Position numbers and translations under genes: made by a program
Notes under the pieces: generated by a model
Database searches by the model: none
The model's input: the letters and a program-made list of their open reading frames with translations, nothing else
What the model was told of the DNA's origin: nothing
Shown here: positions 1 to 6,956 of the stretch, one piece after another
Numbering within the stretch: the first letter of the stretch is position 1
Layout: every line of letters begins with the position of its first letter
DNA from: ANME-2 cluster archaeon
GTDB lineage: Archaea; Halobacteriota; Methanosarcinia; Methanosarcinales; Methanocomedenaceae
DNA: 19,581 bases
NCBI GenBank assembly: GCA_022353185.1
Contig: JAKRWB010000098.1
Location: 1-19,581, forward strand
Reading direction: 5' to 3'

Positions 1-1
1 C

Positions 2-156
2 GGTGAAAAAGTAGTCACTCAAGAGAATTATCTTAATGAACCAGAAACCAAAAAAAGGCTTGAGAGTAAGAAGAGATAGGCAAGCTCGTCTACAAACTCT
101 ACGACCTGACCCCCGAAGAGATAGAGAGCGTCGAGGGGTTCAATGAGGGGAAATGA
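2..156 (+). pseudogene. Decayed 3' end of a gene, possibly Eco57I-like DNA methyltransferase
   Basis: Two overlapping reading frames look like one broken gene tail. Frame 2 is open from the window edge and ends in ...RLESKKR at a TAG (77-79). Frame 1 is open from 70 and encodes KLVYKLYDLTPEEIESVEGF before a TGA at 154-156. The pattern 'LVY-LY-LT-EEI--VEG' is typical of the extreme C-terminus of type IIG/Eco57I-like restriction-methylase and BREX PglX-type methyltransferases. A single frameshift near 70-79 would join the two parts. Only about 50 codons are visible and the 5' part lies outside the window, so the family assignment rests on a short motif. It could also be an intact gene with a sequencing indel. 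Confidence 0.45.
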
Positions 157-275
157 GATGGATTCGTATTATAACGCTTTTCCAGTATTAACTCCTGTTA
201 TGCTCAATATGTATTATGTGCTAAGATATACTTCTCAACACCCCCTATCCATTACCCCAAAAGCCCTGACAACAA

Positions 276-327
276 CCCAGAACCCAGACTCACCCACCCC
301 ACCCCACCACCACCACCACCACCACCA
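276..327 (-). other. G-quadruplex-forming tract next to an (ACC)7 microsatellite
   Basis: On the + strand there are C-tracts at 276-278, 283-285, 293-295, 297-300 and 302-305, so the minus strand carries five G-runs separated by loops of 1, 1, 7 and 4 nt. This satisfies the usual G3+N1-7 quadruplex rule. It is followed directly by seven ACC units (306-326). The whole stretch 239-330 is almost free of G on the + strand. It lies about 30 bp upstream of the aroA' TATA box. Confidence 0.6.
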
Positions 328-336
328 AATCGGCAC

Positions 337-345
337 ATATATATA
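337..345 (+). promoter_or_regulatory. TATA box of the shikimate/aromatic operon
   Basis: ATATATATA lies about 50-58 bp before the aroA' ATG. A start site about 25 nt downstream would fall near 367-372, giving a leader of roughly 25 nt that contains the SD AGGTGA (385-390), 4 nt before ATG 395. No clear BRE purine pair was recognised. Confidence 0.6.
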
Positions 346-394
346 CCGTCCAACCGTGTCAGTATGTCACACACTAACACGATAAGGTGAACAT

Positions 395-1192
395 ATGTCA
401 GAAATAGGAAAAAGCATACGCATAGAACGGATAATGGACAGACAGAGCAGGAACATGGTAATCATCCCAATGGACCACGGCATATCAGTAGGCCCGGTCA
501 AAGGATTGGTGGACCTGCCAAAGATGGTCAACAAAGTGGCCGAAGGCGGGGCCAATGCGGTCCTGCTCCAGAAAGGCATGTCAAAACACGGGCACCGCGG
601 GTATGGCACCGATGTAGGGCTTATCATACACATAAGCGCATCAACCGCACTGGGTCCTGACCCCAATGAAAAGGTCCTGGTCTGCTCAGTCGAAGAAGCC
701 ATCAAACTGGGTGCTGATGCAGTCAGCATACACATCAATATAGGCAGCGAAACCGAAAGTGACCAGTTAGAACAACTGGGCATGGTATCCGAAACATGCG
801 ACCATTGGGGTATGCCCTTGCTGGCGATGATGTATCCACGGGGCAAGAACATATCCAACTCAAATGACCCTGAACTCGTCGCACATGCAGCCCGGGCCGG
901 AGCCGAACTGGGTGCCGATGTCATCAAGACCAACTACACTGGCGACCCTGACACCTTCAAGGACGTAGTACTGGGATGTCCCGTGCCCGTGGTCATGGCA
1001 GGCGGTCCAAAGACCGAGACCGACGCAGAATTCCTGGAAATGATACGTGGCTGCATTGATGCAGGCGGTCGTGGCGTAGCCATAGGTAGAAATGTATTTC
1101 AACATCCCGACCCAACAAAGATGACCAGGGCAATAACAAAGGTCGTTCATAAGAATGCCAGTGTAGAGGAAGCCCTGGAGGAACTGAAGTGA
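395..1192 (+). CDS. aroA': 2-amino-3,7-dideoxy-D-threo-hept-6-ulosonate (ADTH) synthase
   Basis: 265 aa, class I aldolase (DeoC/FBA-like TIM barrel), homologous to M. jannaschii MJ0400. It is known to condense a 6-deoxy-5-ketofructose phosphate with aspartate semialdehyde to ADTH, the first step of the archaeal route to 3-dehydroquinate that replaces DAHP synthase. Visible catalytic candidates are K178 in VIKTNYTGD (Schiff base), Y147 in MMYPRG and D27 in PMDHG. Each sits six residues before the positions I recall as catalytic in MJ0400 (K184, Y153, D33). The phosphate-binding GG and GR motifs are at about 203-204 and 226-232. The start is ATG 395, preceded by a good SD (AGGTGA). It is first in an operon and its stop overlaps the next start (GTGA). 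Confidence 0.96.
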   Translation: MSEIGKSIRIERIMDRQSRNMVIIPMDHGISVGPVKGLVDLPKMVNKVAEGGANAVLLQKGMSKHGHRGYGTDVGLIIHISASTALGPDPNEKVLVCSVEEAIKLGADAVSIHINIGSETESDQLEQLGMVSETCDHWGMPLLAMMYPRGKNISNSNDPELVAHAARAGAELGADVIKTNYTGDPDTFKDVVLGCPVPVVMAGGPKTETDAEFLEMIRGCIDAGGRGVAIGRNVFQHPDPTKMTRAITKVVHKNASVEEALEELK

Positions 1193-2331
1193 AGAAGAAG
1201 AGTTTATGGATAAAAGCAGATGCCGGGGATTGGGACGAGCGTAAACTCCGGATTACTACCGGTCTTGAATCAGGAGCCGATTTCGTACTGGTCAACGAGG
1301 ATGATACTGCCAAGGTCCGGGAACTGGGCACCATCAAAGTGGCAGCCTTTGTCAGGAAAGGCAGCAGCGATGCTGACGTCTTTGTGGTAGGCAAACACAG
1401 TGAAGGTGACGGTACAAATCCATTACCCAGTGATTTTTCAGGGAGCAGGGATATCAACCAGGCCCTCCAGTTAAAGGATAAAGGGCTCAAGACAGCCGGA
1501 TATGTAGTCATCAAGAACAAACAATATGAAGAATTTGCTGCCGAGTTAGGCAGGGTTTGCGATTATATCATAATTGTGGGAACGGACTGGAAAGTCATCC
1601 CGCTTGAGAACCTTATCGCCGGTCTCCAGGAGATGGATGTTGAGATCATTGCGGGGGTCAAGAATGCCGAAGAGACCCGCCTCACACTTGAGACCATGGA
1701 ACACGGGTCAGAGGGCGTGCTGCTGGATACTGATGACCTGTCAGAGATAAAGAGGTCAGTGAAGGCTGTGGAAAAAACAGGACTTGAAGAGACACAGTTG
1801 AACACCGCCACCATTACCAAGGTCAAGCAAGTAGGTATGGGGGACAGGGTGTGCGTGGATACCTGCTCACTGATGAAAGTGGGGGAGGGTATGCTCGTGG
1901 GCAGCCAGTCCAACGGCCTGTTCCTGGTGCATTCCGAATCAGAGGACAGCCCCTATGTAGCAGCCAGGCCATTTCGGGTGAACGCGGGTGCGGTCCATGC
2001 TTATGTCAAGATAGGTGAAAAGACCCAGTACCTTTCAGAACTGAGTGCCGGTGATGAAGTGCTTGTCGTGAATTCCAAAGGCGAGCAGTGGCCTGCCATC
2101 GTTGGACGGGTCAAGATAGAAAAGCGACCCATGATACTGGTGGAAGCAAAAGTGGGCGATGCAGTCATAAAGACCATACTCCAAAATGCCGAAACCATTA
2201 AACTGGTTGGCAAGGACGGTAAACCCATATCAGTCACCGTACTCAAAGAAGGAGATGAAGTGCTGGCATATTATGAGGACACTGCCAGGCATTTCGGAAT
2301 GAAAGTAGATGAGACCATTATTGAGAAATAA
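1189..2331 (+). CDS. aroB': 3-dehydroquinate synthase II
   Basis: 380 aa, close to the size of the family prototype MJ1249 (about 360). It converts ADTH to 3-dehydroquinate by NAD-dependent oxidative deamination and cyclisation, taking the product of the preceding gene. The N-terminus KSLWIKADAGDWDERKLRIT is characteristic of the family. The C-terminal third, with RPFRVNAGAVHAYV at about 261-274 and the GRVKIEKRP segment, is the conserved beta-rich part. The start is GTG 1189, overlapping the aroA' TGA by 4 nt (GTGA), which implies translational coupling. The family has no relation to bacterial AroB. Confidence 0.95.
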   Translation: MKKKSLWIKADAGDWDERKLRITTGLESGADFVLVNEDDTAKVRELGTIKVAAFVRKGSSDADVFVVGKHSEGDGTNPLPSDFSGSRDINQALQLKDKGLKTAGYVVIKNKQYEEFAAELGRVCDYIIIVGTDWKVIPLENLIAGLQEMDVEIIAGVKNAEETRLTLETMEHGSEGVLLDTDDLSEIKRSVKAVEKTGLEETQLNTATITKVKQVGMGDRVCVDTCSLMKVGEGMLVGSQSNGLFLVHSESEDSPYVAARPFRVNAGAVHAYVKIGEKTQYLSELSAGDEVLVVNSKGEQWPAIVGRVKIEKRPMILVEAKVGDAVIKTILQNAETIKLVGKDGKPISVTVLKEGDEVLAYYEDTARHFGMKVDETIIEK

Positions 2332-2345
2332 TACTGCAGATTGAC

Positions 2346-3044
2346 ATGGTGCGGATAGGACAGGTTGACCTGGACAGGGAATCGGGCATAGTAGCTGCCA
2401 TTGGCAGAGATGCCATTGATACGGCAAAGCAGGCCAGGTCCATGGGTGCCAACATACTTGAGGTCAGGCTTGACCTTTTGGGTATCAGGGATATTGATGA
2501 GGCGGCAGCGTTGCTGAAGGACTTGAAGGAACAGGTAGGTCTTCCTATCATTACCACCAACCGCTGCACCGGGGAAGGCGGGCAATGGAGCGGCAGTGAA
2601 GCCGACAGGATTGAACTGCTCATCTCAACCATTGAAGGCGCAGATGCAGTTGACGTGGAACTTTCAGCCCCTTTGCGCAGCAAAGTAGTAGATGCTGCGA
2701 AGTCTGCCGGCAAGACCATTATCATCTCGTCCCATGATTTTACCACTACACCTTCCACCGATGTCATGCAGTCAACACTGGCACAGGCAAGGGATGCCGG
2801 GGCAGACATTGCCAAACTGGCAGTGACACCGGGCAGCACATCCGATACACTACGCCTGCTGGAAGTGACACACCAGGCCGGTATTCCTGTATGCACTATT
2901 GCAATGGGGCGGTTGGGTGCACATACCAGGGTGGTGGCGCCGCTCTATGGCTCGGTGCTGACATACGGTGCTGTGGATGAGGCAATGGCACCGGGACAGC
3001 TGAAGATAGATGAATTGAAACACATGTTGGAGTTACTATCATGA
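2346..3044 (+). CDS. aroD: Type I 3-dehydroquinate dehydratase
   Basis: 232 aa class I dehydroquinase, which forms 3-dehydroshikimate from 3-dehydroquinate through a lysine imine. Visible signature residues are E39 and R41 (EVRLD), H130 in IIISSHDF (general acid/base), K157 in IAKLAV (Schiff-base lysine), R189 in MGRLG, S203 in LYGS and Q218 in PGQ. These match the full type I active site. It begins 14 nt after aroB' without a convincing SD; GTG at 2349 is a second possible start one codon later. Its stop overlaps the aroE start by 4 nt (ATGA). Length is normal for archaeal AroD. Confidence 0.96.
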   Translation: MVRIGQVDLDRESGIVAAIGRDAIDTAKQARSMGANILEVRLDLLGIRDIDEAAALLKDLKEQVGLPIITTNRCTGEGGQWSGSEADRIELLISTIEGADAVDVELSAPLRSKVVDAAKSAGKTIIISSHDFTTTPSTDVMQSTLAQARDAGADIAKLAVTPGSTSDTLRLLEVTHQAGIPVCTIAMGRLGAHTRVVAPLYGSVLTYGAVDEAMAPGQLKIDELKHMLELLS

Positions 3045-3868
3045 AAACCTTATATGCAGTATTCGGCGACCCTGTGGGGCACAGCCTGTCCCCGGTCATG
3101 CACAATGCTGCCTTTGCAGCACTGGGTATGGACTGCGAGTATCACAAGTTCAGGGTCACGAAAGATGACCTGAAAGAAGCTATCCATGGTGCAAAGGCCA
3201 TGGGTTTTGGTGGGTTGAACCTGACCATACCATTGAAAGAAAAAGCCCTCAGGCTGGTTGAACCCGACCCCCTGGCAGAGGCTGTCGGTGCAGTGAACAC
3301 TATCGAATTCAGGGGAAACAGTATAATCGGTCACAATACTGACGGGGTAGGGGCAGTGAATTCCTTGAAGTTGTCGGGAATTGTAATATCCCATAGTAAT
3401 GTACTTCTGATGGGTGCAGGAGGAGCTGCCAGGGCTGTGGCGTACCAGCTTGCTTCGAAAGGCGCCCGGGTCACCATCGCAAACAGGACACCAAAGAGGG
3501 CGGTGGAACTGGCAGCAAATGTCAGTTCGGTAGGAAGGGTTGAGGGTACAGGTTTGGAAGACCTGGCCAGCCTGGTGGAACAGTCCCATATCATTATCAA
3601 CACCACCTCTGTAGGAATGCATCCCGACATCGACCAGACTCTTGTCACCGAAGATATGATGCATGCCGGACAGGTGGTATTCGACCTGGTGTACAACCCG
3701 CTCCAGACTAAGCTGTTGAAGGAAGCAAAAAAAGCCGGAGCTATAACCGTTGATGGTATCAAAATGCTTGTTCTTCAGGGTGTTGAGAGTTTCAGGATAT
3801 GGACCAATGCTGAGCCTCCGGTGGATATAATGGAGCGGGCCGTTCGGGACGTGCTTGGTAAACAGTAG
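3041..3868 (+). CDS. aroE: Shikimate 5-dehydrogenase
   Basis: 275 aa, reduces 3-dehydroshikimate to shikimate with NADPH. The substrate-binding motif SLSP is at 15-18, the catalytic lysine K66 is in NLTIPLKE, the catalytic aspartate D101 is in HNTDGVG, and the nucleotide-binding GAGGAARA is at 125-132. NRTPKR at 148-153 supplies the R/K residues that normally confer NADP preference. ATG 3041 overlaps the aroD stop (ATGA), so translation is probably coupled. Later shikimate genes (shikimate kinase, EPSP synthase, chorismate synthase) are not in this window. Confidence 0.96.
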   Translation: MKTLYAVFGDPVGHSLSPVMHNAAFAALGMDCEYHKFRVTKDDLKEAIHGAKAMGFGGLNLTIPLKEKALRLVEPDPLAEAVGAVNTIEFRGNSIIGHNTDGVGAVNSLKLSGIVISHSNVLLMGAGGAARAVAYQLASKGARVTIANRTPKRAVELAANVSSVGRVEGTGLEDLASLVEQSHIIINTTSVGMHPDIDQTLVTEDMMHAGQVVFDLVYNPLQTKLLKEAKKAGAITVDGIKMLVLQGVESFRIWTNAEPPVDIMERAVRDVLGKQ

Positions 3869-3878
3869 AGGCACTACC

Positions 3879-5183
3879 ATGAAGATACTCATAATAGGCG
3901 GTACAGGTGATACCGGCCAGTGGTTCACTAAATTCTATAAAAAGCACGGCTGGGATGTGACTGTCTGGGGGGCAAATGCGAGGCATGATATTGCCGAAAT
4001 CCTGGGCGTGCCTTTTGCCGATGACCTGGACAATGAAATAGGCCACTCTGACGTGGTCATGATATCGGTTCCCATTAACCTCACCGAACAGGTGATAGCT
4101 GATATTGCACCAAAAATGAAAGTTGGCAGCCTGTTAATGGATATAACCTCCATCAAGACTATACCCGTAAATGCCATGTTGCAATACACTTCCCCTGAGG
4201 TAGAGATTCTGGGCACACACCCGATGTTCGGTCCCACCATCCCTGGCCTGCAGGGCCAGATAGTCATACTTGTACCGGTTGAAGGGCGTAGTGAACGGTG
4301 GATGCCTGTTATCCGTGCATTATACGAGGAACAGGGTGCCCACATCGAGGTGACCTCGGCGAGGGAACATGACCGCATGATGGCTGTGGTGCAGGGTTTG
4401 ACCCATTTTGCATACATATCCATAGGTTGTGCCATGGCAGAACTGGATTTTGATGTGTCCCGTTCGCGCCGGTTCATGAGTCCGGTGTATGAGATCATGG
4501 TTGACTTTGTGGGCAGGATACTGGCCCAGAACCCGTACCTGTATGCCATGATACAGATGAATCCCGAGGTCGAGGTCGTACATGAAGTGTACATGAAGGT
4601 GTGCAGGGAGATGTCAGACCAGATCAAACGAGGCGACATCCAGGACTTTGTAGATACAATGAAGCATGCAGCAGTCCATTTTGGTGACACGCAGGCTGCA
4701 CTGGGGCGCTCGGATAAGCTCATAAACACCAAGATATCTGAGTTCCAGGAACTGATACACTCCATAGGGTCAGAGCAGGGGTTGCAGCACCAGTATTCAG
4801 GAGTGACCCATCTGGGCATTGTCAAGAAGGTAACACCACTGAGGGTGGTTATTGAGCGTAGCGGCAGGGAAATCGAACTGAAGATAGAGAACACCCGCCT
4901 GCTGCACCACGATGAATTGATTGAGTGGAAAAAACAAAACTTGAAGCACAATTCCAGGGACGTATCGGTAATAATACCTCACGGTGCCATTCCAGAAGTT
5001 ATTGGGGACCTTGTGTCACAGTTGGATGGCATGGTGTCGGTAGATATTATTGATATTTATGACGGGCTTGACAATGGCATCAGCGTGACCTTTAGAGTTA
5101 ATATCATGGGTGACCTGGACGCCGGTAAAGTTCATAGTAAGGTCAATGACCTGCTATCAGGTATTGGGTGCACGCTGCGGTGA
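3879..5183 (+). CDS. tyrA: Prephenate dehydrogenase with C-terminal ferredoxin-fold (FDX-ACB/ACT-like) domain
   Basis: 434 aa, commits prephenate to tyrosine by NAD(P)-dependent oxidative decarboxylation. The Rossmann motif GGTGDTG is at 8-14, the conserved H114 is in LGTHPMFGP, and an all-alpha dehydrogenase domain extends to about 290. A short beta-rich linker (about 308-345) follows, then residues 361-434 with a beta-alpha-beta-beta-alpha-beta pattern (VSVIIP; IYDGLDNGISVTFRV; KVNDLLSGIGCTLR). This ending resembles the FDX-ACB domain of PheRS more than a classical ACT domain. ATG 3879 was chosen because SD AGAGG (3867-3871) lies 7 nt upstream and residue 1 begins the first beta strand. An in-frame TTG at 3855 would extend into aroE and has no support. 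It is last in the operon, 10 nt after aroE. Confidence 0.93.
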   Translation: MKILIIGGTGDTGQWFTKFYKKHGWDVTVWGANARHDIAEILGVPFADDLDNEIGHSDVVMISVPINLTEQVIADIAPKMKVGSLLMDITSIKTIPVNAMLQYTSPEVEILGTHPMFGPTIPGLQGQIVILVPVEGRSERWMPVIRALYEEQGAHIEVTSAREHDRMMAVVQGLTHFAYISIGCAMAELDFDVSRSRRFMSPVYEIMVDFVGRILAQNPYLYAMIQMNPEVEVVHEVYMKVCREMSDQIKRGDIQDFVDTMKHAAVHFGDTQAALGRSDKLINTKISEFQELIHSIGSEQGLQHQYSGVTHLGIVKKVTPLRVVIERSGREIELKIENTRLLHHDELIEWKKQNLKHNSRDVSVIIPHGAIPEVIGDLVSQLDGMVSVDIIDIYDGLDNGISVTFRVNIMGDLDAGKVHSKVNDLLSGIGCTLR

Positions 5184-5194
5184 TGCAAGTTCAA

Positions 5195-5289
5195 TTTGGT
5201 AGCTATTATTTCCAGAATCTTCAGTTTTGGTAAGTGAAGTTACCAAATATCATACTATTTGGTAAGTGTAATTACCAAATCGTATACTT
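5195..5289. repeat. Three phased palindromes, TTTGGTAA-N6-TTACCAAA, at 31-32 bp spacing
   Basis: Two near-identical 22-24 bp palindromes are at 5226-5247 (loop GTGAAG) and 5257-5280 (loop GTGTAA), and their centres are 32 bp apart. A third, degraded copy begins at 5195 (TTTGGTAG, then TTTCCAGA at 5209-5216; 6 of 8 positions of the right arm match). Short tails (ATCATAC and CGTATAC) follow the two good copies, so the direct-repeat unit is about 32 bp. The array starts 12 nt after the tyrA stop, between tyrA and a minus-strand coding remnant. The phasing of about three helical turns fits cooperative protein binding; a REP-like element or transcript-end structure is an alternative. Confidence 0.75.
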
Positions 5290-5297
5290 CCCAGTAG

Positions 5298-5417
5298 CTA
5301 AAATATCTTCTCCAGGTCCTCAAGACCCATTTCAACATTGAAATCCTTGAGCCTGGAAAAGTTCTTGGCCCTCATATACTGCGACTTCAAGCGCAGGTCA
5401 CTCTCAACAAACCATGA
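5298..5417 (-). pseudogene. C-terminal coding remnant, family unknown
   Basis: The minus strand reads 39 codons after a TAG and ends at TAG 5300-5298. The peptide begins SWFVESDLRLKSQYM and ends NVEMGLEDLEKIF. It is amphipathic and highly charged, with codon use like neighbouring genes and no start codon near its beginning, so it looks like the tail of a lost protein rather than a random frame. I do not recognise the family. No continuation is visible further upstream on that strand (5418-5508). Confidence 0.4.
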
Positions 5418-5508
5418 CTATTCCAGCCTTTTTGTCCGAAAACAAATAATGAATAAAAAAATCGTAAAGTATTATGCCTGCCTCTATTGAATATGAGATG
5501 ATGATACC

Positions 5509-6237
5509 ATGAAACTAACACAGATCACAAAATTCCTTGAAAACATTGCCCCACCTGAGCTGGCAGATGAATCTGATATCGGCAGGATAGGACTGGTTCT
5601 GGACCGGGACAATGAAGTGAATAAAATAGCCACTGCCCTTGATGTCACCGAACAGGTGCTGCTTGAGGTGGCCCTGGCTGGCGCAGACCTGCTGGTGGCT
5701 CACCATACTCCCATCTACGAGCCCGTGAACCAGCTCTCGAAAACCCTTGCCGACACCCTGAAGATTGCTCTGGACAATGAAATATCCATCTATGTGATGC
5801 ATACCAACTACGACCGGGCACAGGGCGGGGTCAATGACGTGCTGGCAGGACTGCTGGGGCTGGAACACACCCGGACGATTGATATGGGGCGAATAGGGGA
5901 TGTTGCTCCAACAAATACTGAAGAACTGGCCAGGTTAACCGCACAGCGTTTGGACACTCATGTACAATATGTGGGCGACCATTCAATTGAGAGTGTGATG
6001 GTACTGGGCGGCAGCGGTTTGCGGAAGGAATATATCGAGATGGCATTGGATGCAGGGGCTGATGCCTTAGTTTCAGGAGAACTACGTCACGATGTAATTA
6101 AATATTCAAAAGAAATCTCGCTGATAGATGCCACACATTATGCTACTGAAAACCCTGCCATGCAAGCACTTGCCGGGAGACTGCCTGTTGAATCAGTATT
6201 CATAGACAATAAGCCGCAGGTACATGTGATTATTTAA
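5509..6237 (+). CDS. Nif3-like dinuclear metal center protein (DUF34, YbgI family)
   Basis: 242 aa with the complete Nif3 metal site. H65 and H66 are in LVAHHTPIY, D102 is in HTNYDRAQGGVND, and H210 and E214 are in DATHYATENPAM, matching the five ligands of E. coli YbgI (H63, H64, D101, H215, E219). SGELRH at 189-194 is the other family hallmark. These proteins form toroidal hexamers. They are often annotated as GTP cyclohydrolase I type 2 homologues, but the function is unsettled, with metal-chaperone roles suggested. The bacterial PII-like insert is absent, which is common in archaea. ATG 5509 has only a weak GA-rich SD. The gene converges with, and overlaps by 4 nt, the next gene on the opposite strand. 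Confidence 0.92.
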   Translation: MKLTQITKFLENIAPPELADESDIGRIGLVLDRDNEVNKIATALDVTEQVLLEVALAGADLLVAHHTPIYEPVNQLSKTLADTLKIALDNEISIYVMHTNYDRAQGGVNDVLAGLLGLEHTRTIDMGRIGDVAPTNTEELARLTAQRLDTHVQYVGDHSIESVMVLGGSGLRKEYIEMALDAGADALVSGELRHDVIKYSKEISLIDATHYATENPAMQALAGRLPVESVFIDNKPQVHVII

Positions 6238-6761
6238 TCGGATTCGTCGGAAAGAATCATTGGAAACTCAAATCTGCAGAACTCATCTCCTTTGGCCATG
6301 TTGCTGTCTGATTCAATACGTGGAAGGTGAATGCCGAACTCTTCTTCCAGAATCCCCAGTTTAAGACCTTCACAGGCACTGCAGGCAACAGGATTCTCTT
6401 TAGTATATTTAATATGGGGACATTCCGTGACCTTTATTATGAGACTTTTGTCATCAGACTTTTCAATCTCATACTTGAAAGGAAGACCCAGTTCTTTATA
6501 GAGTTCATAACACATATTAAATTTTTCTTCCAGTGTTACTTCATTGTGTATCCAATCTTTAATCTCCTTGTTCTGCTCTAAAACCCCTATCATTGCATGG
6601 CGCATGCTCTCTCTGATTACCATTCTTGCAGGACCTTCTGCCATAAGATTACTTAAATAATTGGGCAAGGTTCTGAATATTTCTTGATTGAATAACTCGA
6701 CCAGGGCACGTTTTGATTTCTCGGACTCCATTTTTCTAGTCACTTCTAATGCAATTGCCAC
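6234..6761 (-). CDS. Cysteine-rich V4R-like (4-vinyl reductase-like) domain protein
   Basis: 175 aa, cytosolic, with no signal peptide or membrane segment. The N-terminal half (about 10-95) is helical. The C-terminal half carries C114-P-H116, C127-x2-C130 and a terminal GDEFCRFEF with C162. This layout resembles V4R / ATC-hydrolase-like small-ligand-binding domains, where a final 'GD--C-F' strand is typical. Four clustered cysteines and a histidine suggest a metal or thiol site (inference). The start is GTG 6761, just downstream of an in-frame TAG; ATG at 6731 (residue 11) is an alternative. A TATA box lies about 45 bp upstream. The 3' end overlaps the convergent Nif3-like gene by 4 nt. The physiological role is unknown. 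Confidence 0.8.
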   Translation of the reverse strand: MAIALEVTRKMESEKSKRALVELFNQEIFRTLPNYLSNLMAEGPARMVIRESMRHAMIGVLEQNKEIKDWIHNEVTLEEKFNMCYELYKELGLPFKYEIEKSDDKSLIIKVTECPHIKYTKENPVACSACEGLKLGILEEEFGIHLPRIESDSNMAKGDEFCRFEFPMILSDESD

Positions 6762-6802
6762 ATTGACACTCTACATCCCTGATTCAACAATTAATTAAAT
6801 GA

Positions 6803-6814
6803 ATTATATATTTT
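6803..6814 (-). promoter_or_regulatory. TATA box of the V4R-like gene
   Basis: Minus-strand AAAATATATAAT is centred about 47 bp before the GTG start. The predicted transcription start is near 6782, leaving a leader of about 20 nt. It stands in the 195 bp divergent region shared with gatE. Confidence 0.55.
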
Positions 6815-6915
6815 TCTATCGGAACTACACAGTCTAAAAATCACATTGAACTATTATTACGCCATTCATACACTATTTTCTCATCAACACCGGAAAACTG
6901 GTAAGATATCAATAG

Positions 6916-6924
6916 TTTTATACA
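6916..6924 (+). promoter_or_regulatory. TATA box of gatE
   Basis: TTTTATACA is centred about 37 bp before ATG 6957. The transcript would start near 6946, and no SD precedes the ATG, so gatE probably has a very short leader. Confidence 0.5.
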
Positions 6925-6956
6925 ACATTACACTCCACACAGACCATTAGATTTTC

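Noticed and set aside
143..385. 80-aa open frame containing a polyhistidine run
   Set aside because: The histidines are just the (CAC)n microsatellite read as codons; the frame spans the C-rich tract and TATA box and has no SD or family resemblance.
3050..4951. Long antisense open frames of 292 and 338 aa opposite aroE and tyrA
   Set aside because: They are shadows produced by codon bias; their cysteine- and histidine-rich peptides match no family and the sense genes are unambiguous.
3855..5183. TTG 3855 as the tyrA start
   Set aside because: The eight extra residues overlap aroE and lie ahead of the Rossmann first strand; ATG 3879 has a well-spaced SD.
5195..5289. CRISPR-like array
   Set aside because: Repeat units are palindromic and only about 10 bp separates them; there are no spacer-sized unique segments and no cas genes.
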